The position numbers were made by a program, and so were the translations under genes. DNA of 64,000 bases from Streptomyces leeuwenhoekii (GTDB taxonomy: Bacteria; Actinomycetota; Actinomycetes; Streptomycetales; Streptomycetaceae), in the NCBI RefSeq assembly GCF_001013905.1, contig NZ_LN831790.1:2046001-2110000 (forward strand). The letters run 5' to 3'. Below the pieces are notes generated by a model. The model worked only from the letters and a program-made list of their open reading frames with translations. It was not told where the DNA came from and searched no databases. This document shows, one piece after another, positions 29,030 to 36,971 of this stretch. Positions within the stretch are counted from its first letter, which is position 1, and the number at the start of each line of letters is the position of its first letter.

Positions 29030-29191
29030 GTGCCCGTCCGTTCTCTCGCTTGCCCGCCGATCCCCGCCATGTCCACCGTCTCCCCCGCACCCCTCTCCCC
29101 CTCACCGCCCTCACCCCCTCCACCCCGGTGACCCCTTCCCCCACCCCGCGTGAACCCGGCCTTTCACCGGCCTGACCGGTTTGCGACCCCT

Positions 29192-29229
29192 GGGCGCCCG
29201 CCGACGGAACGTTCCGTCGGCGGGCGCCC
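29192..29229. terminator. Perfect 38-bp palindrome upstream of RNase D
   Basis: Bases 29192-29210 are exactly the reverse complement of 29211-29229 (19+19, no spacer). It is 24 bp before the RNase D start and 260 bp after the response regulator stop. As RNA it is a very stable hairpin, so a terminator for the response regulator transcript is likely. A cruciform or operator function is possible. Confidence 0.7.
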
Positions 29230-29253
29230 TCGGTGCACGGATACTCTTGACAT

Positions 29254-30540
29254 GTGACCGACGCCCACGAGACCGCAGCAGACCGTTCACTGCGAACCAC
29301 CGGAGGCGCCCCTCCGGACGACGGCGGACCGTCTGCCGCCGAGGCGCCGATCCCCTTGCTCGAACCCCGCGAGGGCATTCCGCCCGTGATCGCCGACGAG
29401 GCCACCCTGGCCCGGGTGACCGCCGCCTTCGCCGCCGGGTCCGGACCCGTCGCCGTCGACGCCGAGCGCGCCTCCGGCTACCGCTACGGGCAGCGCGCCT
29501 ATCTGGTGCAGCTTCGCCGCCAGGGCGCCGGGACGGCGCTCATCGACCCCGTCGCCTGCCCCGACCTGTCCGCTCTGGGCCAGGCGCTGTCCGGCGCGGA
29601 GTGGGTGCTGCACGCCGCCACCCAGGACCTGCCCTGCCTGCGCGACATAGGCATGGTGCCCACCCGGCTGTTCGACACCGAGCTGGCCGGGCGGCTCGCC
29701 GGGTTCCCGCGGGTCGGCCTCGGCGCGATGGTCGAGGGCGTCCTGGGCTTCGTCCTGGAGAAGGGGCACTCCGCCGTCGACTGGTCGACGCGCCCGCTGC
29801 CCGAGCCGTGGCTGCGCTACGCCGCCCTGGACGTCGAGCTCCTGGTCGACCTGCGCGACGCGCTGGAGAAGGAGCTGGACCGGCAGGGCAAGCTGGACTG
29901 GGCCCGGCAGGAGTTCGACGCCATCGCCGCCGCGCCGCCGCCCGAGCCGCGCAAGGAGCCGTGGCGCCGCACGTCCGGCATGCACAAGGTGCGCCGGCGG
30001 CGCCAGCTCGCCGCCGTGCGGGAGATGTGGGAGGCCCGGGACCGGATCGCGCAGCGCCGGGACGTCTCGCCGGGCAAGGTGCTCTCCGACGCGGCCATCG
30101 TCGAGGCCGCGACCGCCCTGCCGCCCAACGTGCACGCGCTCGCCGCGCTCAACGGGTTCGGGCACCGCATGGGGCGGCGGACGCTGGAGCAGTGGCAGGC
30201 CGCGATCGACCGCGCCAGGGCGCTGCCGGAGTCCGCGCTGCCGCAGCCGGGGCAGCCGGTGACCGGACCGCCGCCGCCGCGCGCCTGGGCCGACAAGGAC
30301 CCGGCCGCCGCCGCCCGCCTGTCGGCCGCCCGCGCCGGGGTGAGCGCGCTGGCCGAGGAGCTGAACATGCCCCAGGAGAACCTGATCACGCCGGACACGG
30401 TGCGCAGGGTCTGCTGGGAGCCGCCGAAGCCCCTCGACGCCGAGTCGGTGGCTGCCGCGCTCGCCGGGTACGGGGCCCGCCCCTGGCAGGTGGAGCAGGT
30501 GACGCCCGTCCTGCTCGCCGCTCTGTCGGCCCACCCCTGA
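29254..30540 (+). CDS. rnd: Ribonuclease D (3'-5' exonuclease with HRDC domain)
   Basis: The 428-residue DEDDy-family exonuclease has Exo I (VAVDAERASGYRYGQRAYLV, the D-x-E pair), Exo II (VLHAATQDLPCLRDIG) and Exo III (YAALDVELLVDLRDALE), followed by an HRDC domain (about residues 235-310, LAAVREMWEARDRIAQRRDV). The C-terminal 100 residues are typical of actinobacterial members. It probably trims stable RNA 3' ends. GTG at 29254 starts the protein. The overlapping ATG at 29252 reads straight into a stop. The start lies almost next to a TTGACA hexamer, so the mRNA leader is not obvious. Confidence 0.94.
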   Translation: MTDAHETAADRSLRTTGGAPPDDGGPSAAEAPIPLLEPREGIPPVIADEATLARVTAAFAAGSGPVAVDAERASGYRYGQRAYLVQLRRQGAGTALIDPVACPDLSALGQALSGAEWVLHAATQDLPCLRDIGMVPTRLFDTELAGRLAGFPRVGLGAMVEGVLGFVLEKGHSAVDWSTRPLPEPWLRYAALDVELLVDLRDALEKELDRQGKLDWARQEFDAIAAAPPPEPRKEPWRRTSGMHKVRRRRQLAAVREMWEARDRIAQRRDVSPGKVLSDAAIVEAATALPPNVHALAALNGFGHRMGRRTLEQWQAAIDRARALPESALPQPGQPVTGPPPPRAWADKDPAAAARLSAARAGVSALAEELNMPQENLITPDTVRRVCWEPPKPLDAESVAAALAGYGARPWQVEQVTPVLLAALSAHP

Positions 30541-30672
30541 CGCCCTGCGCACCCCGGCCCGCCCCCGGTTCCGCGCCTTCGGGATCACACCGAGACCGAC
30601 CGCGGGACCGGGGGCGCGCGCATTCCGGGGTCCTCCGGACGGTGTGACCTTCGCCGCTCGCGGCGGGGGGAC

Positions 30673-30723
30673 TGGGCAGCTACGTTACCCACAAGTAGCA
30701 TGGAGACTGAGCGCGCGCTCAGT
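30673..30723 (+). promoter_or_regulatory. Promoter with palindromic operator for the fad operon
   Basis: A candidate promoter TGGGCA-17-TAGCAT (30673-30701) is followed at once by a perfect 18-bp palindrome ACTGAGCGCGCGCTCAGT (30706-30723), 48 bp before the thiolase start. The palindrome would cover the transcription start, as expected for a repressor such as a TetR-type fatty-acid regulator. The regulator is not in the window. Confidence 0.6.
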
Positions 30724-30771
30724 GCATGCGTGCCGCAGCAGTGCCACCCCGCACCCTGGAGGAGAGCCATC

Positions 30772-31989
30772 GTGCCTCGTACCGTCAGGGACGTCGTCTT
30801 CGTCGACGGCGTCCGCACCCCGTTCGGCAAGGCGGGCCCGAAGGGCATCTACCACGAGACCCGCGCCGACGACCTCGTCGTGAAGGCGATCCGGGAGCTG
30901 CTGCGCCGCAACCCGGGCCTGGACCCGAAGCAGATCGACGAGGTCGCCATCGCCGCGACCACGCAGATCGGCGACCAGGGCCTGACCATCGGCCGTACCG
31001 CCGGCATCCTGGCCGGTCTGCCGCAGTCCGTGCCGGGCTACTCCATCGACCGCATGTGCGCGGGCGCACTGACCGCCGTCACCACGGTGGCCGGTTCCGT
31101 CGCCTTCGGCGCGTACGACATCGCCATCGCGGGCGGTGTCGAGCACATGGGCCGCCACCCGATGGGCGAGGGCGTCGACCCCAACCCGCGGTTCGTCTCC
31201 GAGAAGCTGGTCGACGAGTCCGCCCTGTTCATGGGCATGACGGCGGAGAACCTGCACGACCGCTACCCGCAGATCACCAAGCTGCGCGCCGACGAGTACG
31301 CCGTGCGCTCCCAGGAGAAGGCCGCCAAGGCGTACGCCAACGGCAAGATCCAGGCCGACCTGGTGCCGATCTCGGTGCGCCGGACCAGCCCCGAGGGCGG
31401 CGAGACCGGCTGGGGCCTGGTCACCGCCGACGAGCCGATGCGCCCGGGCACCACGCTGGAGAACCTGGCGAACCTCAAGACCCCGTTCCGCGTCCACGGC
31501 CGGGTCACCGCCGGCAACGCGGCCGGTCTGAACGACGGTGCCACCGCCTCCCTCATCGCCTCCGAGGACTTCGCCCGCGCCCACGACCTGCCGGTCAAGA
31601 TGCGCCTGGTCTCCTACGCCTTCGCGGGCGTGGAGCCGGAGGTCATGGGCTACGGCCCGATCCCGGCGACGGAGAAGGCGCTGGCCCAGGCGGGCCTGTC
31701 CATCTCCGACATCGGCCTGTTCGAGATCAACGAGGCCTTCGCCGTCCAGGTGCTGGCCTTCCTCGAGCACTACGGCATCGCCGACGACGACGAGCGCGTC
31801 AACCAGTACGGCGGCGCCATCGCCTTCGGCCACCCGCTGGCCTCCTCGGGCGTGCGTCTGATGACGCAGCTCGCCCGTCAGTTCGAGGAGCAGCCGCACG
31901 TCCGCTACGGCCTGACCACCATGTGCGTCGGCTTCGGCATGGGCGCGACGGTCATCTGGGAGAACCCGCACTTCGAGGGGGACAAGTGA
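30772..31989 (+). CDS. fadA: Acetyl-CoA acyltransferase (thiolase)
   Basis: The 405-residue thiolase catalyses the last step of fatty-acid beta-oxidation, cleaving 3-ketoacyl-CoA. It has the acylation cysteine in SIDRMCAGALTAV, the GHPLASSGVR histidine motif and the C-terminal CVGFGMGATV cysteine. The N-terminus (VPRTVRDVVFVDGVRTPFGK) is standard. GTG at 30772 has GGAGGA 8 bases upstream. Its TGA overlaps the GTG of the downstream FadB gene (GTGA), so the two subunits of the trifunctional complex are made together. It lies behind a palindrome-bearing promoter. Confidence 0.95.
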   Translation: MPRTVRDVVFVDGVRTPFGKAGPKGIYHETRADDLVVKAIRELLRRNPGLDPKQIDEVAIAATTQIGDQGLTIGRTAGILAGLPQSVPGYSIDRMCAGALTAVTTVAGSVAFGAYDIAIAGGVEHMGRHPMGEGVDPNPRFVSEKLVDESALFMGMTAENLHDRYPQITKLRADEYAVRSQEKAAKAYANGKIQADLVPISVRRTSPEGGETGWGLVTADEPMRPGTTLENLANLKTPFRVHGRVTAGNAAGLNDGATASLIASEDFARAHDLPVKMRLVSYAFAGVEPEVMGYGPIPATEKALAQAGLSISDIGLFEINEAFAVQVLAFLEHYGIADDDERVNQYGGAIAFGHPLASSGVRLMTQLARQFEEQPHVRYGLTTMCVGFGMGATVIWENPHFEGDK

Positions 31990-34115
31990 GCACCACCGCC
32001 GAACTGTTGAAGGGCGCGGCCGAGCTGTTCCCGGACGAGGTCGTCACGCAGGCGCACGTACGCCACTTCGACCTGCCGTTCCAGGCGGGCCGCTTCGCGC
32101 TGATCACCCTGGACAACGGGCACGACCACACCAAGCCGACCACCTTCGGCCCCCAGTCGCTGGCGAACCTGAACGCCGCCATCGACCAGGTGGAGAAGGA
32201 GGCCGCGGACGGCGAGATCGTCGGTGTCGGCGTCACCGGCAAGCCGTTCATCTTCGCCGTCGGCGCCGACCTCAAGGGCGTCGAGCTGCTGAAGGAGTGG
32301 GACCACGCCTACGCCATCGGCAAGGGCGGCCACGACGTCTTCAAGCGCCTGTCGGGCCTCGCGGTGCCGACGTTCGCGTACTACAACGGCGCGGCGATGG
32401 GCGGCGGCGTCGAGGTCGGTCTGCACTGCACCTACCGCACGGTGTCCGCGGCCGTCCCGGCGTTCTCGCTCCCCGAGGTCTTCCTCGGCCTGGTCCCCGG
32501 CTGGGGCGGCTGCACCCTGCTGCCGAACCTGATCGGCGCCGACAAGGCCGTGACGGTGATCATCGAGAACAGCCTCAACCAGAACCGGCAGCTCAAGGGC
32601 AAGCAGGTCTACGAACTCGGCATCGCGGACGCGATCTTCGAGGGCGCGGACTTCCTGGAGCAGTCGCTGAGCTGGACGGCGGCCGTCCTCAAGGGCGAGA
32701 TCGCCGTCGAGCGCCCGGCGATCGACCGCGGCGAGGCGTGGGACCAGGCGGTCGCGCGCGGCCGGTCCATCGCCGACGGCAAGGTGCACGGCGCCGCCCC
32801 GGCCGCCTACCGCGCCCTGGACATCATCGCCGCCGCCAAGGACGGTGACCTCCAGCAGGGCTACGACGCCGAGGACAAGGCCCTCGCCGACCTGATCATG
32901 GGCGGTGAACTGCGCGCCGGCATCTACGCGTTCAACCTGGTGCAGAAGCGCGGCAAGCGCCCGGCGGGCGCCCCGGACAAGAACCTGGCGCGCCCGGTCA
33001 CCAAGGTCGGTGTCGTCGGCGCCGGTCTGATGGCCAGCCAGCTCGCGCTGCTCTTCCTGCGCCGTCTGGAGGTGCCGGTCGTACTGACCGACATCGACCA
33101 GGAGCGCGTCGACAAGGGTGTCGGCTATGTCCACGCCGAGATCGACAAGCTGCTCGGCAAGGGCCGGATCAACCAGGACAAGGCCAACCGCCTCAAGGCG
33201 CTGGTGACCGGCGTCCTGGACAAGGCCGAGGGCTTCGCGGACGCCGACTTCATCATCGAAGCGGTCTTCGAGGAGATGGGCGTCAAGCAGCAGGTGTTCG
33301 CGGAGGTCGAGGCGGTCGCCCCGGCGCACGCGATCCTCGCCACCAACACCTCCTCGCTGTCGGTGACGGAGATGGCGTCGAAGCTGCAGCACCCCGAGCG
33401 GGTCGTCGGCTTCCACTTCTTCAACCCGGTCGCGGTGCTGCCGCTGCTGGAGATCGTGCGCGGCGAGCGGACCGACGACGCGTCGCTGGCCACCGCGTTC
33501 GGCGTCGCCAAGAAGCTGAAGAAGACGGCGGTGCTGGTCAAGGACGCCCCGGCGTTCGTCGTGAACCGCATCCTGACCCGCTTCATGGGCGAGATCCAGA
33601 ACGTCATCGACGAGGGCACGCCGGTGGACGTGGCGGAGAAGGCGGTCGAGCCGCTGGGCCTGCCGATGTCGCCGCTGGTCCTGCTGGAGCTGGTCGGCCC
33701 GGCGATCGGCCTGCACGTCTCCGAGACGCTGAACAGGTCGTTCCCGGACCGCTTCACGGTCTCCCCGAACCTGAAGGCGGTCGTCGAGGCGGGCAAGCGC
33801 GGCTTCTACGTCTACGACAGCGGCAAGCCCGAGCTGGACCCCGAGGTCGCCGCCCTCCTCAAGCAGGGCGATGTCGTCCTGACCGAGGAGCAGGTGCGCG
33901 CCCGTGTCCTGGACGCGGTGGCGCAGGAGATCGGGCTCATGCTCGACGAGGGCGTCGTCGCCGAGCCGCAGGACATCGACCTCTGCCTGATCACCGGCGC
34001 CGGCTGGCCCTTCCACCTGGGCGGCATCACGCCGTACCTGGACCGCGAGGGCGTCTCCGAGCGGGTGAACGGCAAGCGGTTCCTGGAGCCGGGATTCGCG
34101 TCCGTCCCGGCGTGA
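31986..34115 (+). CDS. fadB: Fatty-acid oxidation multifunctional protein (enoyl-CoA hydratase / 3-hydroxyacyl-CoA dehydrogenase)
   Basis: The 709-residue bifunctional protein hydrates enoyl-CoA and oxidises 3-hydroxyacyl-CoA. The N-terminal crotonase domain (residues 1-300) shows the oxyanion segment YNGAAMGGGVEVGLHCTYR and FLGLVPGWGGCTLLP with its catalytic acid position altered relative to E. coli (GWGGC). The Rossmann domain begins near residue 340 (VGVVGAGLMASQLALLF), with NTSSLSVTEMA and the FHFFNPV catalytic histidine. The C-terminal helical domain follows (LVKDAPAFVVNRILTRFMGE). It is coupled to the thiolase by a 4-base overlap and followed by a strong terminator. Confidence 0.95.
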   Translation: MSTTAELLKGAAELFPDEVVTQAHVRHFDLPFQAGRFALITLDNGHDHTKPTTFGPQSLANLNAAIDQVEKEAADGEIVGVGVTGKPFIFAVGADLKGVELLKEWDHAYAIGKGGHDVFKRLSGLAVPTFAYYNGAAMGGGVEVGLHCTYRTVSAAVPAFSLPEVFLGLVPGWGGCTLLPNLIGADKAVTVIIENSLNQNRQLKGKQVYELGIADAIFEGADFLEQSLSWTAAVLKGEIAVERPAIDRGEAWDQAVARGRSIADGKVHGAAPAAYRALDIIAAAKDGDLQQGYDAEDKALADLIMGGELRAGIYAFNLVQKRGKRPAGAPDKNLARPVTKVGVVGAGLMASQLALLFLRRLEVPVVLTDIDQERVDKGVGYVHAEIDKLLGKGRINQDKANRLKALVTGVLDKAEGFADADFIIEAVFEEMGVKQQVFAEVEAVAPAHAILATNTSSLSVTEMASKLQHPERVVGFHFFNPVAVLPLLEIVRGERTDDASLATAFGVAKKLKKTAVLVKDAPAFVVNRILTRFMGEIQNVIDEGTPVDVAEKAVEPLGLPMSPLVLLELVGPAIGLHVSETLNRSFPDRFTVSPNLKAVVEAGKRGFYVYDSGKPELDPEVAALLKQGDVVLTEEQVRARVLDAVAQEIGLMLDEGVVAEPQDIDLCLITGAGWPFHLGGITPYLDREGVSERVNGKRFLEPGFASVPA

Positions 34116-34146
34116 CGGCGCGCAGTTGGAACAGATAGAAGCAGCT

Positions 34147-34181
34147 GAAAAGGGCCTCCGCGGTGTGCGGAGGCCCTTTTC
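34147..34181 (+). terminator. Rho-independent terminator of the fad operon
   Basis: A perfect 15-bp stem (34147-34161 with 34167-34181) with a 5-base loop, AAAA on the 5' side and TTTT on the 3' side, 31 bp after the FadB stop. Because the arms carry A and T runs it should work in both directions, and it also faces the convergent gene at 34211. Confidence 0.92.
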
Positions 34182-34210
34182 GCCTTCCCGCGGTACCGGC
34201 CGGGCGGCGC

Positions 34211-35731
34211 TCAGAAGCCGGCCGGGCCCACCCCGGTCGAGACGCCCATGACGGTGAAGGGGATGCGGGTGGTCGCGGACTCGACGCCCGCGGCGTCCAC
34301 GGCGAAGACGTCGACGACGTGCGTACCGGCGTTCCAGGCCCAGCCCCCGTCCCACGACCAGGTGCCGTTCGGGGCGACGGCGGCGCCGCCCAGCAGGACG
34401 CCGTTCTCCCGGAAACCGACCTGCGCGGCGCCCGGCGCGGACCCGGTGAAGACCACCCGGGCGTCCATCACCTGCTCGTAGGCCACCGGTTCGAAGACCA
34501 GCGGGGCGCCGGCGCTCTGCCCGGCCGTCACCGGCGGCTGCGGCACAGCGCTCCCCGCGGCCTGCGCCGCCGCACCGGCCCCCGCGGCGCTGTGCACCGG
34601 GCCGTCGACCGCCGTGAACAGCACCTCGGTGCGCTGGGACTGGAAGCCCACCGCGTCGACGCCGTACACCTTCACCGGATGCTGGCCCTTGCTCCAGGCC
34701 CGGCCCAGCTCCCAGGACCAGCTCCCGTCCGGGGCGACGTCGGTCTGCCCCAGGTACTTGCCGTGCTCCCAGACCCGCACCCGGACGGCGCCCGGGGCGG
34801 ACCCGCCGAGCCGTACGGCGTTCCTCGGCACCTCGGCGCGGGGAGCCGGCACGGTGACGACCGGCGGCGGGAACTCCGCCCCCTTGATCACCGAGGTGGC
34901 CTGCAGATAGGCGCTGATCGCCGACCTGTCGCGGTCGGGCTCCTCGTAGCCGTTGCGGACGTAGCCCAGCCGGGGCGGCATTCCGTCGGCGAGGAGGTTG
35001 ATGATGCCCATGAGGGCGGGCACGTTGCGCCGGGTGACCTGGGTGTGGTCGGTGATGAAGGGCGACTCGCTGAAGATGAAGTTGAAGTTCTCGTACCCCT
35101 GGAACAGGCCCAGGAACGGCTCCACCTGCTCGGTGTACTGCTCGTCCTGGGGAGAGGACAGCAGGTAGATGTTGGCGGTCCGGTTGGTCTGCGCGCGGAC
35201 CAGATCGGGCAGGATCGCGTCCACGGCCCGTACGTTCTCCTCCGGCACCCCCTCGCCCAGCATGAACCGGGCAACCTTGGGGTGGACCCGCTGCACATAG
35301 GTGCCGATCAGGAACTGGGGCACCAGGGAGACGATGTTCCGGAAGCCGTAGCGCAGTCCGAAGTACAGCGCCGCGCTGCCGCCCTTGGAGCCGCCCCACA
35401 TGGTGACGTCGTCCGGGGTCAGCTCCAGGGCGTTCATCACGTTGAAGATGAGCCCGGCGACGGACTGCTCCAGGGAGAAGTCCATCTCCTTGCACAGGTA
35501 GTAGCTGTTCATGCCGTCGAACCGGTCGCGGACCCAGAGGATGTTGGCCCGGACGTTGTCCAGGACGCCGTTGGACCATCCGTAGTCCTGCGGCACCGCG
35601 AAGTTGGCGAAGACCACCACGAGGTGCCGGTTGCCGCCCTTGGCGTGGGTGAAGCGGTACTCGACGGGAAACGTGCCGGAGGTCTCTATCCCGGTGAGCA
35701 GCGGGCGCCCGGACGCGGGTGCTTTGGACAT
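34211..35731 (-). CDS. Asp2/esterase-like alpha/beta hydrolase with two Ig-like domains
   Basis: The 506-residue protein has an N-terminal alpha/beta-hydrolase-like domain (residues 1-290) resembling accessory-secretion Asp2-type and other capsule-associated acyl-esterases: HLVVVFANFAVPQDYGWSNG, then the nucleophile elbow WGGSKGGSAALYFGLRYGF with Ser near residue 116. Two Ig-like repeats follow, each with a Trp-rich strand (GSWSWELGRAWSKGQH; GTWSWDGGWAWNAGTH), separated by a Pro/Ala linker. No signal peptide is seen. It is convergent with fadB and next to teichoic-acid genes, so a role in cell-surface polymer modification is inferred. ATG at 35731 is used. The longer frame upstream crosses a tandem repeat. 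Confidence 0.75.
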   Translation of the reverse strand: MSKAPASGRPLLTGIETSGTFPVEYRFTHAKGGNRHLVVVFANFAVPQDYGWSNGVLDNVRANILWVRDRFDGMNSYYLCKEMDFSLEQSVAGLIFNVMNALELTPDDVTMWGGSKGGSAALYFGLRYGFRNIVSLVPQFLIGTYVQRVHPKVARFMLGEGVPEENVRAVDAILPDLVRAQTNRTANIYLLSSPQDEQYTEQVEPFLGLFQGYENFNFIFSESPFITDHTQVTRRNVPALMGIINLLADGMPPRLGYVRNGYEEPDRDRSAISAYLQATSVIKGAEFPPPVVTVPAPRAEVPRNAVRLGGSAPGAVRVRVWEHGKYLGQTDVAPDGSWSWELGRAWSKGQHPVKVYGVDAVGFQSQRTEVLFTAVDGPVHSAAGAGAAAQAAGSAVPQPPVTAGQSAGAPLVFEPVAYEQVMDARVVFTGSAPGAAQVGFRENGVLLGGAAVAPNGTWSWDGGWAWNAGTHVVDVFAVDAAGVESATTRIPFTVMGVSTGVGPAGF

Positions 35732-35803
35732 GTGCGCGATCAACTCTCTGCTGTGCTGAGGAGACGGGAGGACGGGCGGGGCGGCCCCGGCGGGCGGCCG
35801 GTC

Positions 35804-35880
35804 CCGCCGTCCCCGGCGGGCCGCCGTCCCCGGCGGGCCGCCGTCCCCGGCGGGCCGCCGTCCCCGGCGGGCCGCCGTCC
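35804..35880. repeat. Tandem 17-bp repeats (4.5 copies)
   Basis: The unit CCGCCGTCCCCGGCGGG occurs at 35804, 35821, 35838 and 35855, with a 9-base partial copy to 35880. Each unit is itself an inverted repeat (CCGCC and GGCGG arms), so the array can fold into alternate hairpins. It lies between divergent genes (hydrolase at 35731 and the nuclease-like gene at 35992). Confidence 0.93.
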
Positions 35881-35991
35881 ACCGGGTGCCGCGGAGCCGG
35901 GAGACCTCACTGGCCCGGTGAGCCGGATGCCCGGGAGGTGCCAGCACGCCGGAAGTGGGCATGGGCTCGGACGGCGGGTCATCATGGCGTG

Positions 35992-36903
35992 GTGTTGTCG
36001 ACGAGCTCCCGGGGCACGCCCGGGCCGGCCGGGCGCCGGGTGCGCCGATGGGTGACCGCGGCGGCGGCCCTGCTCGGGCTGGCGGTCACGGCGGCCGTGG
36101 TGCAGACCGCCGGGCCGGCCAGGTCCGTGGCGCCGGCGCGCACCCTGACCGTCGCGACCTGGAACATGTGCGGCGTACGCCAGTGGAACTGCGCGGACAC
36201 AGGCGGCCAGGCCGCCAAGCGGCACGGGATCGAGGCGCTCGCCACCCGGTCCGGTGCGCGGGCGGTCCTCCTCCAGGAGGCGTGCGCGGCCGATGTGCGG
36301 GCGGCGCGCACGGCGCTGGGCCGGGCGTGGCACTCGGCGTTCCACGCCTACACCTGGCGGGACGGCGCCGGTCGCCGGACCACCGTGCGCTGTGCCGGAG
36401 CGGGCCGGGGAGCCGCCGGTATCGCGATCCTCTCCGCCCATCCCTTGTCCCGCGTCGCCTCCCTGCCCGCGCGCCAGCCGTCGGTGGGGCTCCAGCGCGG
36501 CATTCTGTGCGCCTCGGTCGCCGCGCACGACGTCCGGCTGTGCAACGCCCATCTGAGCCCGGCCGGCAGTGATCTGGCCCATCCCGGCTGGGAGTTGCGC
36601 GACGACCAGATGAGGACGCTGGTCTCCGCCGTGCCACGAGGGCGCACCGTCTACGGGGGCGACCTGAACACGGCGCCGCCCGGGCCCGGCGGTCCGAGCT
36701 CCTGGGTGTGGCCGTCCGCCCCCTACACCGTCCACCGGGAGTGCGACCAGGCGTCGGGGCGTTCGCGCGCGGGGCGGACCACCCACACGTCCGGGCACAA
36801 GCTGGACTACCTCTTCACCGGGCTGCCCCGAGTCCGCTGCACGGTGCGCGACACCGGTGTCTCCGACCACATGGCGCTCCTGGTCGGGGTGCGCACCGGC
36901 TGA
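35992..36903 (+). CDS. Secreted endonuclease/exonuclease/phosphatase family protein
   Basis: The roughly 303-residue protein has an N-terminal signal peptide or anchor (RRWVTAAAALLGLAVTAAVV) and an EEP fold with the usual catalytic segments: LTVATWNMCG (Asn), VLLQEAC (Glu), NAHLSP (His/Asn), YGGDLNTAP (Asp, Asn) and a C-terminal SDHMALL (Asp-His). It could be a secreted DNase or phosphodiesterase/phosphatase. The substrate cannot be told. Four extra cysteines (WNCADT, HRECDQ, VRCTVR and others) suit an extracellular disulfide-bonded enzyme. GTG at 35992 (or the adjacent GTG at 35989) is the likely start. No clear ribosome site is visible. Confidence 0.85.
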   Translation: MLSTSSRGTPGPAGRRVRRWVTAAAALLGLAVTAAVVQTAGPARSVAPARTLTVATWNMCGVRQWNCADTGGQAAKRHGIEALATRSGARAVLLQEACAADVRAARTALGRAWHSAFHAYTWRDGAGRRTTVRCAGAGRGAAGIAILSAHPLSRVASLPARQPSVGLQRGILCASVAAHDVRLCNAHLSPAGSDLAHPGWELRDDQMRTLVSAVPRGRTVYGGDLNTAPPGPGGPSSWVWPSAPYTVHRECDQASGRSRAGRTTHTSGHKLDYLFTGLPRVRCTVRDTGVSDHMALLVGVRTG

Positions 36904-36971
36904 CCGCCCGCCGGAAGCGTCACGCGCCGGCCGCCGGGCGCGCGACCATGGCGCGGGCCCGGCCGCCGGGG

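Noticed and set aside
29247..29252. TTGACA as the -35 box of an RNase D promoter
   Set aside because: It touches the start codon, so its -10 would lie inside the gene. A chance match is more likely.
35804..35880. CRISPR array made of 17-bp repeats
   Set aside because: Units are directly adjacent with no spacers, and no cas genes are present. It is a simple tandem repeat. The same applies to 6073-6126 and 41216-41264.
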